The translations under genes were made by a program, and so were the position numbers. DNA of 36,343 bases from positions 1-36,343 of the IMG/VR virus record IMGVR_UViG_3300046509_000007, one strand, 5' to 3'. This document shows, in pieces, positions 5,657 to 12,368 of this stretch; position 1 is the stretch's first letter, and every line of letters begins with the position of its first letter. The stretch comes from a virus. The notes under the pieces were generated by a model. The model was given only the letters and a program-made list of their open reading frames with translations, was not told the DNA's origin and searched no databases.

Positions 5657-6319
5657 ATGATCGAGAATTTGGTTGAAAAGAAAAAGTGCTGGTGGTGTGC
5701 GAATGATAGTGATGGCTTAAGCGAGCATGGATATGAACAAGAATGCAAAAATTGTCGAGAAGAGAGATTAAGAAAAATAGCAGAGAAAATCGAACTGGAA
5801 ATAAAAGACAGAATGAAATCCATTATCCCAGTTCACTTCCAGAAAATAGATACGGATCGTCAAGAGGAATTGAAGAGATATTCTAACAAGAGCCTGTTTA
5901 TTACGGGGAAATGCGGGACCGGAAAGTCTGTATTTCTTTACTCTATGGCGAAGGAAATTATCAAAAGCGGAAAATATGTCAGGATAATTCGCTTTCCCAG
6001 TTGGGCGATGGAGATGCAGGCGTCTTTCAAAGTCGATGGAGAAAATCCATTCAGGAACGCACAACGGATAGCCGGATGTTCAGAACCCCTGTTTATTGAT
6101 GATCTTGGGGCCGAGAAAGCAACGGAATATATCCGGCAATTAATATATTTTATTCTAGATGAACGGGAACAAAAAGAATTACGAACCGTTATTTCGTCGA
6201 ACTTTAGCTTGAAAGAAATAGACGAACAAATAGATCCCCGCGCATCGTCTCGGATTGCGGGAATGTGCGAAGTCCTGATATTCAAGGGGAATGACAGGCG
6301 GATCAAAAAGGAGGGATGA
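5657..6319 (+). CDS. DnaC-like AAA+ helicase loader
   Basis: ATG 5657 is chosen over TTG 5651 because AGAGG (5645-5649) is well spaced. The 220 residues start with a zinc finger (Cys 11, 14, 30, 33). The AAA+ core has Walker A GKCGTGKS (84-91), Walker B PLFIDDLG (144-151), sensor-1 SSN (180-182) and an RASSRI arginine-finger block (195-200). This is the DnaC/DnaI pattern: ATP-dependent loading of the replicative helicase. No helicase or primase gene is seen, so a host helicase is probably recruited. The gene is strikingly AT-rich compared with its neighbours. Confidence 0.85.
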   Translation: MIENLVEKKKCWWCANDSDGLSEHGYEQECKNCREERLRKIAEKIELEIKDRMKSIIPVHFQKIDTDRQEELKRYSNKSLFITGKCGTGKSVFLYSMAKEIIKSGKYVRIIRFPSWAMEMQASFKVDGENPFRNAQRIAGCSEPLFIDDLGAEKATEYIRQLIYFILDEREQKELRTVISSNFSLKEIDEQIDPRASSRIAGMCEVLIFKGNDRRIKKEG

Positions 6320-6320
6320 C

Positions 6321-6443
6321 ATGAGCAAAACAATGATCGGCTTTCTAATCGGCCTTTTCGTCGGCGCCAACATCGGCCTTCTCGCCGCTGCGTTTTGCGC
6401 GTCCTGCAAGCGCGCCGGTGAATGGCCGTGGGGGAAGCCATGA
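6321..6443 (+). CDS. DUF3789-like single-helix membrane protein
   Basis: This 40-residue protein begins MSKTMIGFLIGLFVGANIG, a Gly-rich transmembrane segment followed by a short basic tail (CKRAGEWPWGKP). That is the layout of DUF3789-type proteins common in phage early regions. A GAGGG ribosome site lies just upstream, and the stop overlaps the next start (ATGA). Function unknown. Confidence 0.7.
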   Translation: MSKTMIGFLIGLFVGANIGLLAAAFCASCKRAGEWPWGKP

Positions 6444-6892
6444 TCCCCACCGAATTGGAACTGTCTGCCTACATCGACAGGATTGCCATCGCCGTGGGTT
6501 TGGCAAATGGCGACGGCCTATTATCCGCGCATGACGACAAGATGCTCGCCGCCCTTCGCGCCCTCCTCACCGCGCCGACTGACCACGAGCGGTGGGAGAT
6601 GTTGGAACTCGTTGCCTCTGAGGTTTACAGGTGCGACGAGATCCTTAAGCATGAACCGAACGAAGCGGAACACCATTACGCGCTTTGGAGAAAATCAGTC
6701 CTCGTAAACATCCAATACGCCCTCATCGCCGCGCCGTCGCTCAAGGCGAGGGCGGATGCGCTGGCGGAGGCGGTTGAGATGTTCATTGACAAGGCTACGC
6801 AGGTTGAGCGCGGGTTATATGACGTGAAGGACGAGAGGGTTGACGCCATGAGCGAAGCCTTAGCCGCCTACCGAGCATCGAAGGGGGAATGA
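6440..6892 (+). CDS. Hypothetical helical protein
   Basis: This protein has 150 residues from ATG 6440, which overlaps the preceding TGA; the earlier ATG at 6422 lies within the membrane protein gene. The sequence is almost wholly helical and acidic, with no cysteine cluster, signal or nucleotide-binding motif. The C-terminal ~40 residues (ALAEAVEMFIDKATQVERGL) look like an amphipathic helix. No family is recognised. Good codon usage and overlaps on its 5' side support expression. Confidence 0.6.
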   Translation: MIPTELELSAYIDRIAIAVGLANGDGLLSAHDDKMLAALRALLTAPTDHERWEMLELVASEVYRCDEILKHEPNEAEHHYALWRKSVLVNIQYALIAAPSLKARADALAEAVEMFIDKATQVERGLYDVKDERVDAMSEALAAYRASKGE

Positions 6893-6893
6893 C

Positions 6894-7154
6894 GTGAGCG
6901 ATCTATTTGATAATCCAAATAGAAAATACCCCGAGGATCGCACAATAAAGTCTCCTACCCCCGCCCCGCAACCTGCGCGGGTGAGGATTAGCGGGGAGGT
7001 GGTTGCGATGATGTTCGAAAAATCGGTTGTCGCCATGAAACTTGCCGAGTACCCCGCGTCGTGGGAATATGCGCGGGGAACAGATAAAATGATTGAAAGC
7101 CTCCGCGCCCACGGCATCGATGTCGAGGACAAGGAGGCGGGAAATGACAAGTAA
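6894..7154 (+). CDS. Small hypothetical protein
   Basis: A GTG start at 6894 with GGGGGAA upstream gives 86 residues. The N-terminus (MSDLFDNPNRKYPED) is polar and followed by a Pro-rich segment. The rest (ISGEVVAMMFEKSVVAMKLAEYPASWEYARG) is helical. No known motif. It overlaps the next gene by 11 bases. Confidence 0.55.
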   Translation: MSDLFDNPNRKYPEDRTIKSPTPAPQPARVRISGEVVAMMFEKSVVAMKLAEYPASWEYARGTDKMIESLRAHGIDVEDKEAGNDK

Positions 7155-7500
7155 CGAATGGAACAAGGCTCATCGGGAAATAATGAACGAGGTGAACCGG
7201 AGATGGAAAGAGAATAACCCAGGGGCCTATTCTAGGCACAAGAGGGTTCATGGGAAGAAATGGCGGGCATTACATTCGTTTGAACACAATGCCAACAATA
7301 GGCTATGGAAGGCCATCTTGTCCGGCAAGGTAATTCGCCCCGATACCTGTCCGTGTGGGAATCCTGATCCAGAAGGTCATCATACGGACTATTCAAAGCC
7401 GCTTATGGTGGTCTGGCTGTGCCATAAATGTCACACGGAACTTCACCGGCGCATAGGATCGCTTGGAAGGGAAATCATCAAGGGGGCCCACCGTGGCTAA
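7144..7500 (+). CDS. HNH-like zinc protein
   Basis: This protein has 118 residues from ATG 7144. The C-terminal half has CPCGNPDPEGHHTDYSKPL (69-87) and WLCHKCHTELHR (91-102), which is the phage HNH-type signature of HHxDYxKPL followed by LCxxCHxxxH. Metal ligands are Cys69, Cys71, Cys93 and Cys96. His79/His80, His97 and His101 are candidate active-site residues. The first knuckle is CxC rather than the usual CxxC. The N-terminus is basic and helical (KAHREIMNEVNRRWKE). It could be a free-standing homing-type nuclease or a non-catalytic zinc protein; its position far from the terminase argues against a packaging role. Confidence 0.7.
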   Translation: MTSNEWNKAHREIMNEVNRRWKENNPGAYSRHKRVHGKKWRALHSFEHNANNRLWKAILSGKVIRPDTCPCGNPDPEGHHTDYSKPLMVVWLCHKCHTELHRRIGSLGREIIKGAHRG

Positions 7501-7795
7501 GAAGCGGGGGGCGTTTTACTGTTCCGAGGATGCTATCAACGCCTCAATCTGCTACGCTGACCAACTCATGGTTGATATGCAGATGACAACGAAGGACGGC
7601 GAACAGGCACAGCGCGAACTCCGCTCCGCAATTGCGTTGCTCCGGGTTTGCGAGAAGTCCATTCCATCAATCCGAGAGGACGGATACCTTGGCGTGGTTC
7701 GCAATTCAGTATGGGATGACGTTCATCAATGGGCCATTGCCCGCGCCATCCTCCGTGCAGACCGCATCGCATCGAAAAGGAAGGAGAGAACATGA
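7493..7795 (+). CDS. Hypothetical protein with ADQLMVDM block, paralogue of 8243-8524
   Basis: GTG 7493 after a GGGGG ribosome site gives 100 residues. Residues ~15-45 contain YADQLMVDMQMTTKDGEQAQ, matched in the gene at 8243-8524 by QADQLMVDMMMTTEDGKQAQ. The C-terminal halves differ except for an ARAILRADRIASKRK basic tail resembling HLARKIEARRK. The two are clearly related and separated by two unrelated small genes. Function unknown. Confidence 0.6.
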   Translation: MAKKRGAFYCSEDAINASICYADQLMVDMQMTTKDGEQAQRELRSAIALLRVCEKSIPSIREDGYLGVVRNSVWDDVHQWAIARAILRADRIASKRKERT

Positions 7796-8064
7796 GCAGG
7801 ACACCGCTATTTTTGGAGGTTGAGGCCGGGGAGAAGTTTTGCTCGGGATGTGCCTGCACGATGTCTTGCCCATTCGACGAGGACGAACCGGTCGAGGCAG
7901 AGGCCGGGGAATGGCTCAGGATGCACGTTTGCCTAAAAGCCGAACGTCTTGCCCGCGCATACTTCGCTCTTGAGGAGGCGGTTGATGCCGACCTGAACGA
8001 ATACACCGGCAAGGCTACGGTTTCCGCCCTCGCCAAACTCAGGGAAGCGAAGGAGACGCCATGA
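7792..8064 (+). CDS. Cysteine-containing hypothetical protein
   Basis: This protein has 90 residues from ATG 7792, preceded by AAGGAG. CSGCACTMSC (17-26) clusters four cysteines in ten residues, a possible zinc or iron site. The remainder is an acidic helix (LARAYFALEEAVDADLNEY). No family recognised. It ends in an ATGA overlap with the next gene. Confidence 0.55.
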   Translation: MSRTPLFLEVEAGEKFCSGCACTMSCPFDEDEPVEAEAGEWLRMHVCLKAERLARAYFALEEAVDADLNEYTGKATVSALAKLREAKETP

Positions 8065-8246
8065 CATACAGCGAAGGGACGATGAGGGTAAGACCCCGCC
8101 AATTCTGGACAGCCCGCGAGCGAGCGGGGCTGAAGGCGATGGGGCGGGTATGGAAAAGATACGGAGATTATGTAACCCGAGATTATATCGCTGGAACTAT
8201 CCGCGCCTTCGTCAAAGCCTCGGGGACCAAAAAGGAGAAAACATGA
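8061..8246 (+). CDS. Small basic protein
   Basis: This 61-residue basic protein starts in an ATGA overlap. WTARERAGLKAMGRVWKRYG and YVTRDYIAGTIRAF resemble two helices of a compact DNA-binding fold, but no named motif is met. Its 3' end supplies the AAAGGAG site of the next gene. Confidence 0.5.
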   Translation: MTYSEGTMRVRPRQFWTARERAGLKAMGRVWKRYGDYVTRDYIAGTIRAFVKASGTKKEKT

Positions 8247-8524
8247 AACGTAAACCCGGTCAGATCGCGCTCGATGCGATTGATGCGTCGCTATGCCAGG
8301 CGGATCAACTCATGGTCGATATGATGATGACAACCGAGGATGGCAAACAGGCGCAGGCCGAACTTCGCGCATGGCGGCGGGTAGTCTTGGCGTGTGGAGA
8401 GGCCAAGACAATCTGCGTCGGGGCTCGTTATGTTGGTTATTATTTCACCGACAAGATAAGCGCCGAGTCGCTTGCGAAAGAGATACACCTCGCCCGCAAG
8501 ATCGAAGCAAGGAGGAAACCATGA
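8243..8524 (+). CDS. Hypothetical protein with ADQLMVDM block, paralogue of 7493-7795
   Basis: This protein has 93 residues from ATG 8243 with a good AAAGGAG site. It shares the IDASLCQADQLMVDM block and the following MTTEDGKQAQAELR with the gene at 7493. After that come a segment with two cysteines and a basic tail. The conserved block is an amphipathic helix with Met/Asp repeats. Function unknown; the duplication suggests that the conserved block carries it. Confidence 0.6.
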   Translation: MKRKPGQIALDAIDASLCQADQLMVDMMMTTEDGKQAQAELRAWRRVVLACGEAKTICVGARYVGYYFTDKISAESLAKEIHLARKIEARRKP

Positions 8525-8751
8525 TGGACAAGCCAACCCGCACCATCTGCGCCATGTGCCTGTTCGTGGCGGCGTTCATCCTCGGCGTCCTCATCGGGGC
8601 GCGCGTCGAGCGCGGCGAAGGCGAGGCCCGCATGGCGCTGATGTCCGGGGCGCATGATGCGGAGCTGGCCAGGGTACGCAAGGATAACGAGGTCATGCGG
8701 AGCGTGCTTACGGCGATTGATAAGAATTGGGGAAAGGTAGAGGGGAGATGA
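8521..8751 (+). CDS. Single-pass membrane protein with coiled-coil tail
   Basis: This protein has 76 residues from ATG 8521. A transmembrane helix (CAMCLFVAAFILGVLIGARV, about 10-29) is followed by a charged helix (ARVRKDNEVMRSVLTAIDKNW). This is a membrane-anchor-plus-coil layout. An i-spanin role is possible in principle, but the gene is far from the lysis genes. No family recognised. Confidence 0.55.
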   Translation: MMDKPTRTICAMCLFVAAFILGVLIGARVERGEGEARMALMSGAHDAELARVRKDNEVMRSVLTAIDKNWGKVEGR

Positions 8752-8978
8752 GAATACGAATCTTGCGGACAATGCGATCCAGGGGGACTGGATTTTCGTT
8801 TATCTCTATCCGTAATTCTCGGGAAAATGGAATGTTATCGCTATATGTCGGGCGGATGGGGGTATTCGTATTTTGGTCGATGAAAAGGTTTAGGCAAGGA
8901 GCTTGCCGCATGATGAGACTCGGTTACAGCCTTTCGTTTTCCTCGTTTCCGGCAAACCCAAAATGGATTAAGCCATGA
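8748..8978 (+). CDS. Doubtful small gene or decayed coding remnant
   Basis: ATG 8748 overlaps the previous stop and the frame ends in an ATGA overlap with the next gene. The 76-residue product is unusually rich in Arg, Ser and Phe and looks unlike its neighbours. The region is also more AT-rich. A different frame reads DNAIQGDWIFVYLYP, a TAA stop at about 8816, then FSGKWNVIAICRADGGIRIL, which looks more like natural protein but has no start codon. I suspect a disrupted gene, with the annotated frame a weak alternative. Confidence 0.3.
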   Translation: MRIRILRTMRSRGTGFSFISIRNSRENGMLSLYVGRMGVFVFWSMKRFRQGACRMMRLGYSLSFSSFPANPKWIKP

Positions 8979-9361
8979 CCCCCGCATCAGCTCTCAGGTG
9001 GATTAGCGGAAGGGATACCGGGATTTCCTCAAAGACGATGTTTGCCGCCTTGAGCGGCGCAGATATCGGGCCTAAAAAACTCAACTGCTTCGAAGGGAGA
9101 GACATCCCCAAGGACATGGACGATTTCGGCCGGTGTTATCGCTTGATCCTGGCCGTCCCCGAATGGAGGGATTACCTTGGGCGCGTCTCTATGGTTTTCC
9201 CGGCATGGACCCCGTTCATCCGAGAATGGGAAACCCTCCAATCCCTTTATCTATCCGGGGCCAAGGGAACATATCCGCTCTTTGAAAAACTGGGAGAGGA
9301 GTCGCGGATCATCGACGGATGGGAAAAGACCGGCCCGTGTTCATGGGAGATGAAGCCATGA
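8975..9361 (+). CDS. Conserved phage hypothetical protein (DTGISSKT type)
   Basis: This 128-residue protein starts in an ATGA overlap. It has the pattern of a small protein seen in many phage early regions: GRDTGISSKTMFAAL, then DMDDFGRCYRLILAVPEWRDYL, a Pro-Trp segment (FPAWTPFIREWETL) and a short tail. The family has no known biochemical role. The SSKT block resembles a turn-helix that could contact DNA, which is speculation. Confidence 0.6.
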   Translation: MTPASALRWISGRDTGISSKTMFAALSGADIGPKKLNCFEGRDIPKDMDDFGRCYRLILAVPEWRDYLGRVSMVFPAWTPFIREWETLQSLYLSGAKGTYPLFEKLGEESRIIDGWEKTGPCSWEMKP

Positions 9362-9711
9362 CCCCTGCCGAGATAATTATGGACATCATGGCCGGATACG
9401 TCGGCACGCGCAGCGCCATCAAGCGCGATGCGCTACTGATCGCCGTCAATGCGACGCTCAACCACTACGGCCAACCGCAGATAGACGACCGCGAGCTGAG
9501 GCGGGTTTATATCACCCTCCCGCTGATATGTGGCGATTTTGGCCTAGCGGTTCCCGGCGATTGGGATGAGATATGCGAGTTTGAAAAATACATCGCAAGT
9601 AAAATTCCTGGGGCCAAGGCCGCCGCCCGCGTCAACATCGTCAAGGCGGCATACGGGCACCTTGCGCCGGTGCCGGTGCAGCGAAATCTGTTCGGTGAGG
9701 TGAGGGCGTGA
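9358..9711 (+). CDS. Hypothetical protein, possible winged helix
   Basis: This protein has 117 residues from ATG 9358 (ATGA overlap). Residues ~18-60, with SAIKRDALLIAVN, IDDRELRRVYITLPLICGDFG, follow the helix-turn-helix-then-wing pattern of phage early regulators, where an 'isDRelRr' helix precedes a hydrophobic strand. No catalytic motif. The end (PVQRNLFGEVRA) resembles a clamp- or partner-binding QxxLF-type peptide; this resemblance is weak. Role unknown. Confidence 0.5.
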   Translation: MTPAEIIMDIMAGYVGTRSAIKRDALLIAVNATLNHYGQPQIDDRELRRVYITLPLICGDFGLAVPGDWDEICEFEKYIASKIPGAKAAARVNIVKAAYGHLAPVPVQRNLFGEVRA

Positions 9712-9833
9712 AACATTATCTGGCCGGTGAATTGCTCCGTATCGTCGCTTCATTAGCGGTGATTCTGTATCCGCCGGGGATTGGAATTGCCGTGTGGTGT
9801 GCGGCATGGGCTTTATCGTGGCACATCAAATAG
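9708..9833 (+). CDS. 41-residue membrane peptide
   Basis: GTG 9708 lies in a GTGA overlap with the previous stop. The peptide has one long hydrophobic stretch, LLRIVASLAVILYPPGIGIAVWC, broken by Pro-Pro, so it could be a helical hairpin or one tilted helix. It ends SWHIK. Short length makes it uncertain, but position and coupling support it. Confidence 0.5.
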   Translation: MKHYLAGELLRIVASLAVILYPPGIGIAVWCAAWALSWHIK

Positions 9834-9844
9834 GGCGTGAATCC

Positions 9845-10033
9845 ATGACCCCGCTCCGCATCCTCACCGCCATCGTCGCCGGCATCATCGTCCTGGCCGT
9901 CATCGGGCGCGGGATCATGGCCGTGGCGCGGTGGTATGAGCGGCGCACGTTGAAGAAACTCCTCGATATCTACTGGGAACTTTTGGGGGTTATGGCAAGG
10001 GACGAGACCGGGGTATTTCAGGGGAAGCCATGA
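9845..10033 (+). CDS. Single-pass membrane protein
   Basis: This protein has 62 residues from ATG 9845. One transmembrane helix (LTAIVAGIIVLAVIGRGIMAV, about 7-27) is followed by a basic amphipathic region (ARWYERRTLKKLLDIYWEL). It overlaps the resolvase gene start. Function unknown. Confidence 0.5.
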   Translation: MTPLRILTAIVAGIIVLAVIGRGIMAVARWYERRTLKKLLDIYWELLGVMARDETGVFQGKP

Positions 10034-10428
10034 AGATCACGCTCTTGATCCTCCCGCCGTCGGCCAACGTCGAAAAGCGAATGTTTTGGGCTGCCAGGAA
10101 ACGCCTCCGCGCTCAGTTTGCATGGGCATTTCGGGCGGAAGCGCAGTTGTGCGGGAAGCATCCGAGCCTTGCGGCCGGTCCTGAGCGGATAGGAAAAGTG
10201 AGGCTCGGGATCAAGGTCTATCGCTCCGGTCGCCGATACGATGAAGACAATTTTATCGGCGGACTAAAGATCCTAATAGACTCCATCCGCGACGCCGGCT
10301 ATCTCCGCAACGACTCGCCCGTCTGGCTGGAATTGGAACCGCGCCCGGAACAGGTGAAGTGCGGGGAGGGGGAGGAGCGAACCGAGATTGAATATACCGA
10401 ACTCGCAACCCGGAAGGGTAGAGGATAG
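10030..10428 (+). CDS. rusA: RusA-like Holliday junction resolvase
   Basis: This protein has 132 residues from ATG 10030 (ATGA overlap). The RusA signs are LPPSAN near the N-terminus and the acidic active site YDEDNFIGGLKILIDSIRDAG (Asp71, Asp73, with Lys80 and Asp84), followed by Asp95 in RNDSP. RusA enzymes are dimers that cut four-way junctions symmetrically. In phages they resolve recombination and replication intermediates before packaging. This fits the ERF and exonuclease pair upstream. The C-terminal ~25 residues are charged and variable. Confidence 0.8.
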   Translation: MKITLLILPPSANVEKRMFWAARKRLRAQFAWAFRAEAQLCGKHPSLAAGPERIGKVRLGIKVYRSGRRYDEDNFIGGLKILIDSIRDAGYLRNDSPVWLELEPRPEQVKCGEGEERTEIEYTELATRKGRG

Positions 10429-10436
10429 GAGGCAAT

Positions 10437-10709
10437 ATGCCAATCGACCAAAATGTATTGACGGTGATCCTGGCGCTCCTCGGAGGCGGCCTCGTGACGG
10501 CCATCACCCAGGCGCTCAAGAAGTGGCTCGGGATCACGGGGGGCTGGCAGGCAGCCGCGCTCGCGGCCATCCTGTCGATCGGTGGCACGGCGTATGTGCT
10601 GGTGACCCAGCATATCTTCACCGTGTTGGCGCTAATTTTATACAGCGTCGTGGTCTATGCGGCTACCACCGGGATCTACAAGCTCACGGCGGGCGCACCG
10701 GCGAAGTGA
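10437..10709 (+). CDS. Three-helix membrane protein, holin candidate
   Basis: This protein has 90 residues from ATG 10437 with an AGGAGG site. Three hydrophobic helices are visible at about 6-27, 37-58 and 60-84, separated by a short basic loop (KKWLGITGG). Size and three-pass topology match class I phage holins, which pore the inner membrane to release an endolysin. The endolysin is about 1.1 kb downstream, with a regulator and a terminator between, so the pairing is inferred. No family-specific motif. Confidence 0.55.
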   Translation: MPIDQNVLTVILALLGGGLVTAITQALKKWLGITGGWQAAALAAILSIGGTAYVLVTQHIFTVLALILYSVVVYAATTGIYKLTAGAPAK

Positions 10710-10718
10710 ACGATGGAA

Positions 10719-10750
10719 CCGGGGCCGTCGCCGAGGGGAGGCGGTCCCGG
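10719..10750. other. GC-rich hairpin upstream of the double-HTH gene
   Basis: CCGGGGCCG (10719-10727) pairs with CGGTCCCGG (10742-10750) over nine bases, one of them G-U, around a 14-base loop. There is no T tract, so it is not a standard intrinsic terminator. It sits between the holin-like gene and the regulator's ribosome site and could slow read-through or translation. Confidence 0.4.
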
Positions 10751-10766
10751 CTCTGGGAGGGAAAAG

Positions 10767-11411
10767 ATGTATGAACTGGCGGCACTAATCAAGGCGCGGA
10801 TAAAGGCCGACTTATCCCAAGCGGATATTGCCAAGCTCGCGGAAGTCACCGAAAAGACGATTGTCAATTTCGAGAATGGCAATAAGGCCCGGAGCGCATG
10901 GGGCCATAGGGTCATCTTGGCCTATGAAAAAATTTACGATGGGACTGGACTCAAGGCGGCCAATGGCCCGAAGACGAAATACGGGAGAATGCATGAAATT
11001 TCCAAGACCGAACTCGCCCGACTCGATCCCGAAACCCGCGCGCTGGTAGAGGCGCGACACAAGGCCGGATTCTCACAGGCGGAAATAGCAAAGCGTGCTG
11101 GTGTGTCCGTCGGCCCGATCCACAGGTTTGAACTGGGGCTGCCTATCTGGCCCCGCGTCAAAACCGCGCTCAAGGCGGCATATGGGAGCATGGACAAACT
11201 CGCCATCGAGCACAAGAGCTTCGAACACAAGGCGGGCGACGGGCTCAACGCGGCATGGCTGGAGCGTCAGGTCGAAACGTTCCTTCACGGGAACAGCTTC
11301 GGTGTTGTCGAGAGGGACAAACGCGCTCAGTATGTAATTTCCTACAGCAAAATATACGAGCTCGCCCGCATCGTCCTTTTGGCCGCTGGAAAAGATATAG
11401 AGATAACGTAA
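10767..11411 (+). CDS. Transcription regulator with two XRE-type helix-turn-helix domains
   Basis: ATG 10767 is used because GGGAGGG precedes it; the earlier ATG at 10713 would put a Gly/Pro-rich leader through a hairpin. The 214 residues hold two HTH units: LSQADIAKLAEVTEKTIVNF (16-35) and FSQAEIAKRAGVSVGPIHRF (102-121). Each is followed by a helix-rich dimerisation-like segment. A unique C-terminal part (~160-214) ends in hydrophobic helix IVLLAAGKDIEIT. Two DNA-binding heads in one chain suggest pseudo-dimeric binding to an asymmetric site. Lying between the early genes and the lysis/late genes, it may control the late switch (inference). Confidence 0.7.
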   Translation: MYELAALIKARIKADLSQADIAKLAEVTEKTIVNFENGNKARSAWGHRVILAYEKIYDGTGLKAANGPKTKYGRMHEISKTELARLDPETRALVEARHKAGFSQAEIAKRAGVSVGPIHRFELGLPIWPRVKTALKAAYGSMDKLAIEHKSFEHKAGDGLNAAWLERQVETFLHGNSFGVVERDKRAQYVISYSKIYELARIVLLAAGKDIEIT

Positions 11412-11667
11412 TTTATGATAGAATGGAAAAGGAGAACGGAGATATGAGAATTTATCATTTCAGACACCCGGAGAGCGGGGAAATATTGCACTCGCCTCTT
11501 TCCCGGATCTGCATAATCCGCAAAGAGCAACCGAAAGTGGGAGAGACGGGGCCCCAGCCGGCGGAGAGATTGTGGTTAGAACCATTCGAATACGAAGAAA
11601 AAATCGACGGGATAACGTCGATCATATACGACGGGGAAGAACTTCTTAGCAAAAAGATATAGAGATA
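11390..11667. repeat. 16-base direct repeat flanking a 72-residue gene
   Basis: AAAAGATATAGAGATA occurs at 11390-11405, in the last codons of the double-HTH gene, and identically at 11652-11667, across the stop of the next gene. The copies are 262 bases apart and bracket a single small gene. This could be the scar of an insertion or local duplication. Confidence 0.6.
11444..11662 (+). CDS. Small hypothetical protein
   Basis: ATG 11444 is chosen because GGAG at 11431-11434 is well placed; ATG 11423 overlaps that site. The 72 residues start MRIYHFRHPESGEI and are rich in charged and aromatic residues with a beta-like pattern. The C-terminus is acidic (DGITSIIYDGEELL). No family recognised. The gene is more AT-rich than its neighbours and is bracketed by a 16-base direct repeat. 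Confidence 0.5.
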   Translation: MRIYHFRHPESGEILHSPLSRICIIRKEQPKVGETGPQPAERLWLEPFEYEEKIDGITSIIYDGEELLSKKI

Positions 11668-11712
11668 GCCTAAGAAGTATTTTCAAATAATCATCTCTTC
11701 CCCCGAGTAGAC

Positions 11713-11730
11713 GCGGAATAATCCGCTTTT
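11713..11730 (+). terminator. Rho-independent terminator
   Basis: GCGGA (11713-11717), loop ATAA, TCCGC (11722-11726), then TTTTCCTTT. The stem is short but is followed by a U-rich tract. It sits in the 158-base gap between the regulatory genes and the endolysin, the natural border between early and late transcription. No other gene is seen in that gap. Confidence 0.65.
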
Positions 11731-11820
11731 CCTTTGCGCCTATAGGAATCACGGCGACAATCGGGGCGTGCACAAGGTTCTGTTCCTCCTCTTTTTCAGC
11801 ATGGCGCGGGCGGTGCTTTC

Positions 11821-12195
11821 ATGACGCCGTCCGCGCCCATTTCCATGACCGAAAAGCAGGTCCGCTTTGAGCGGGCCGTCGCTAAACTCATCCTCCAATG
11901 CCAGATTCAAGATATTGATATCATCTGCACGCGCCATATCTCGACCCTCGATGAAGACTTGAAATACTTCCTTGAGGGCAAGTCCCTCATCGACCCCCGC
12001 GTAAAACCGACCATGCATATGCTCCGCCTGGCGATGGACTTCGCCGTCATCAAGGACGGACAGATCACCTGGGATGCGGCGGACTATCAGAGATTCGGTG
12101 AGATAGCGGAATCACTAGGGCTCCGCTGGGGCGGGCTATGGGCCAGCGCGGGCCTCAACGATTGCTACCATGTCGAGTACCAGGAGGGAGCATGA
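11821..12195 (+). CDS. M15-family zinc metallopeptidase endolysin
   Basis: This 124-residue protein carries the M15 zinc-peptidase ligands in the right spacing. His66 and Asp73 lie in MHMLRLAMD, the family's HxxxLAxD pattern, and Asp114 and His117 lie in NDCYHVE after GLRWGGLW. In Ply500-type endolysins these residues bind zinc and cleave the L-Ala-D-Glu (or related) peptide-stem bond of peptidoglycan. The usual Ser before the first His is Thr, and the Gly three residues after it is Arg, as in the HLxRLAxD subgroup. There is no separate wall-binding domain. The ribosome site is weak; a 7-codon frame (ATG 11800) ends across the start and might couple translation. Confidence 0.75.
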   Translation: MTPSAPISMTEKQVRFERAVAKLILQCQIQDIDIICTRHISTLDEDLKYFLEGKSLIDPRVKPTMHMLRLAMDFAVIKDGQITWDAADYQRFGEIAESLGLRWGGLWASAGLNDCYHVEYQEGA

Positions 12196-12368
12196 GCGTC
12201 AGCATCGCCGAAATCCTCAAATTGATCGAAGGCGTCATAGATGCCGAGAAGAAGATCGCCACGGCCATCAATTCCGAGAAGGACGCGGCCCGCCGGGCCA
12301 AGCTGCTCAAGGCGTGCAAGGACCGGGACCTCGAGGCGATCAAGGAGATCCTCTATGCGGTCGAGTAG
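12192..12368 (+). CDS. 58-residue helical protein in the lysis region
   Basis: ATG 12192 has an AGGAGG site and overlaps the endolysin stop. The peptide is a single charged amphipathic helix (IAEILKLIEGVIDAEKKIATAIN, then KDAARRAKLLKACKDRDLEAI) with no transmembrane segment. Its last 14 bases overlap the lipoprotein gene. It may be an antiholin or structural helper; nothing in the sequence proves this. Confidence 0.5.
   Translation: MSVSIAEILKLIEGVIDAEKKIATAINSEKDAARRAKLLKACKDRDLEAIKEILYAVE

Noticed and set aside
11411-11443. Promoter in front of the 72-residue gene
   Set aside because: TATGAT-like sequences are present, but no acceptable -35 box lies 16-18 bases upstream.
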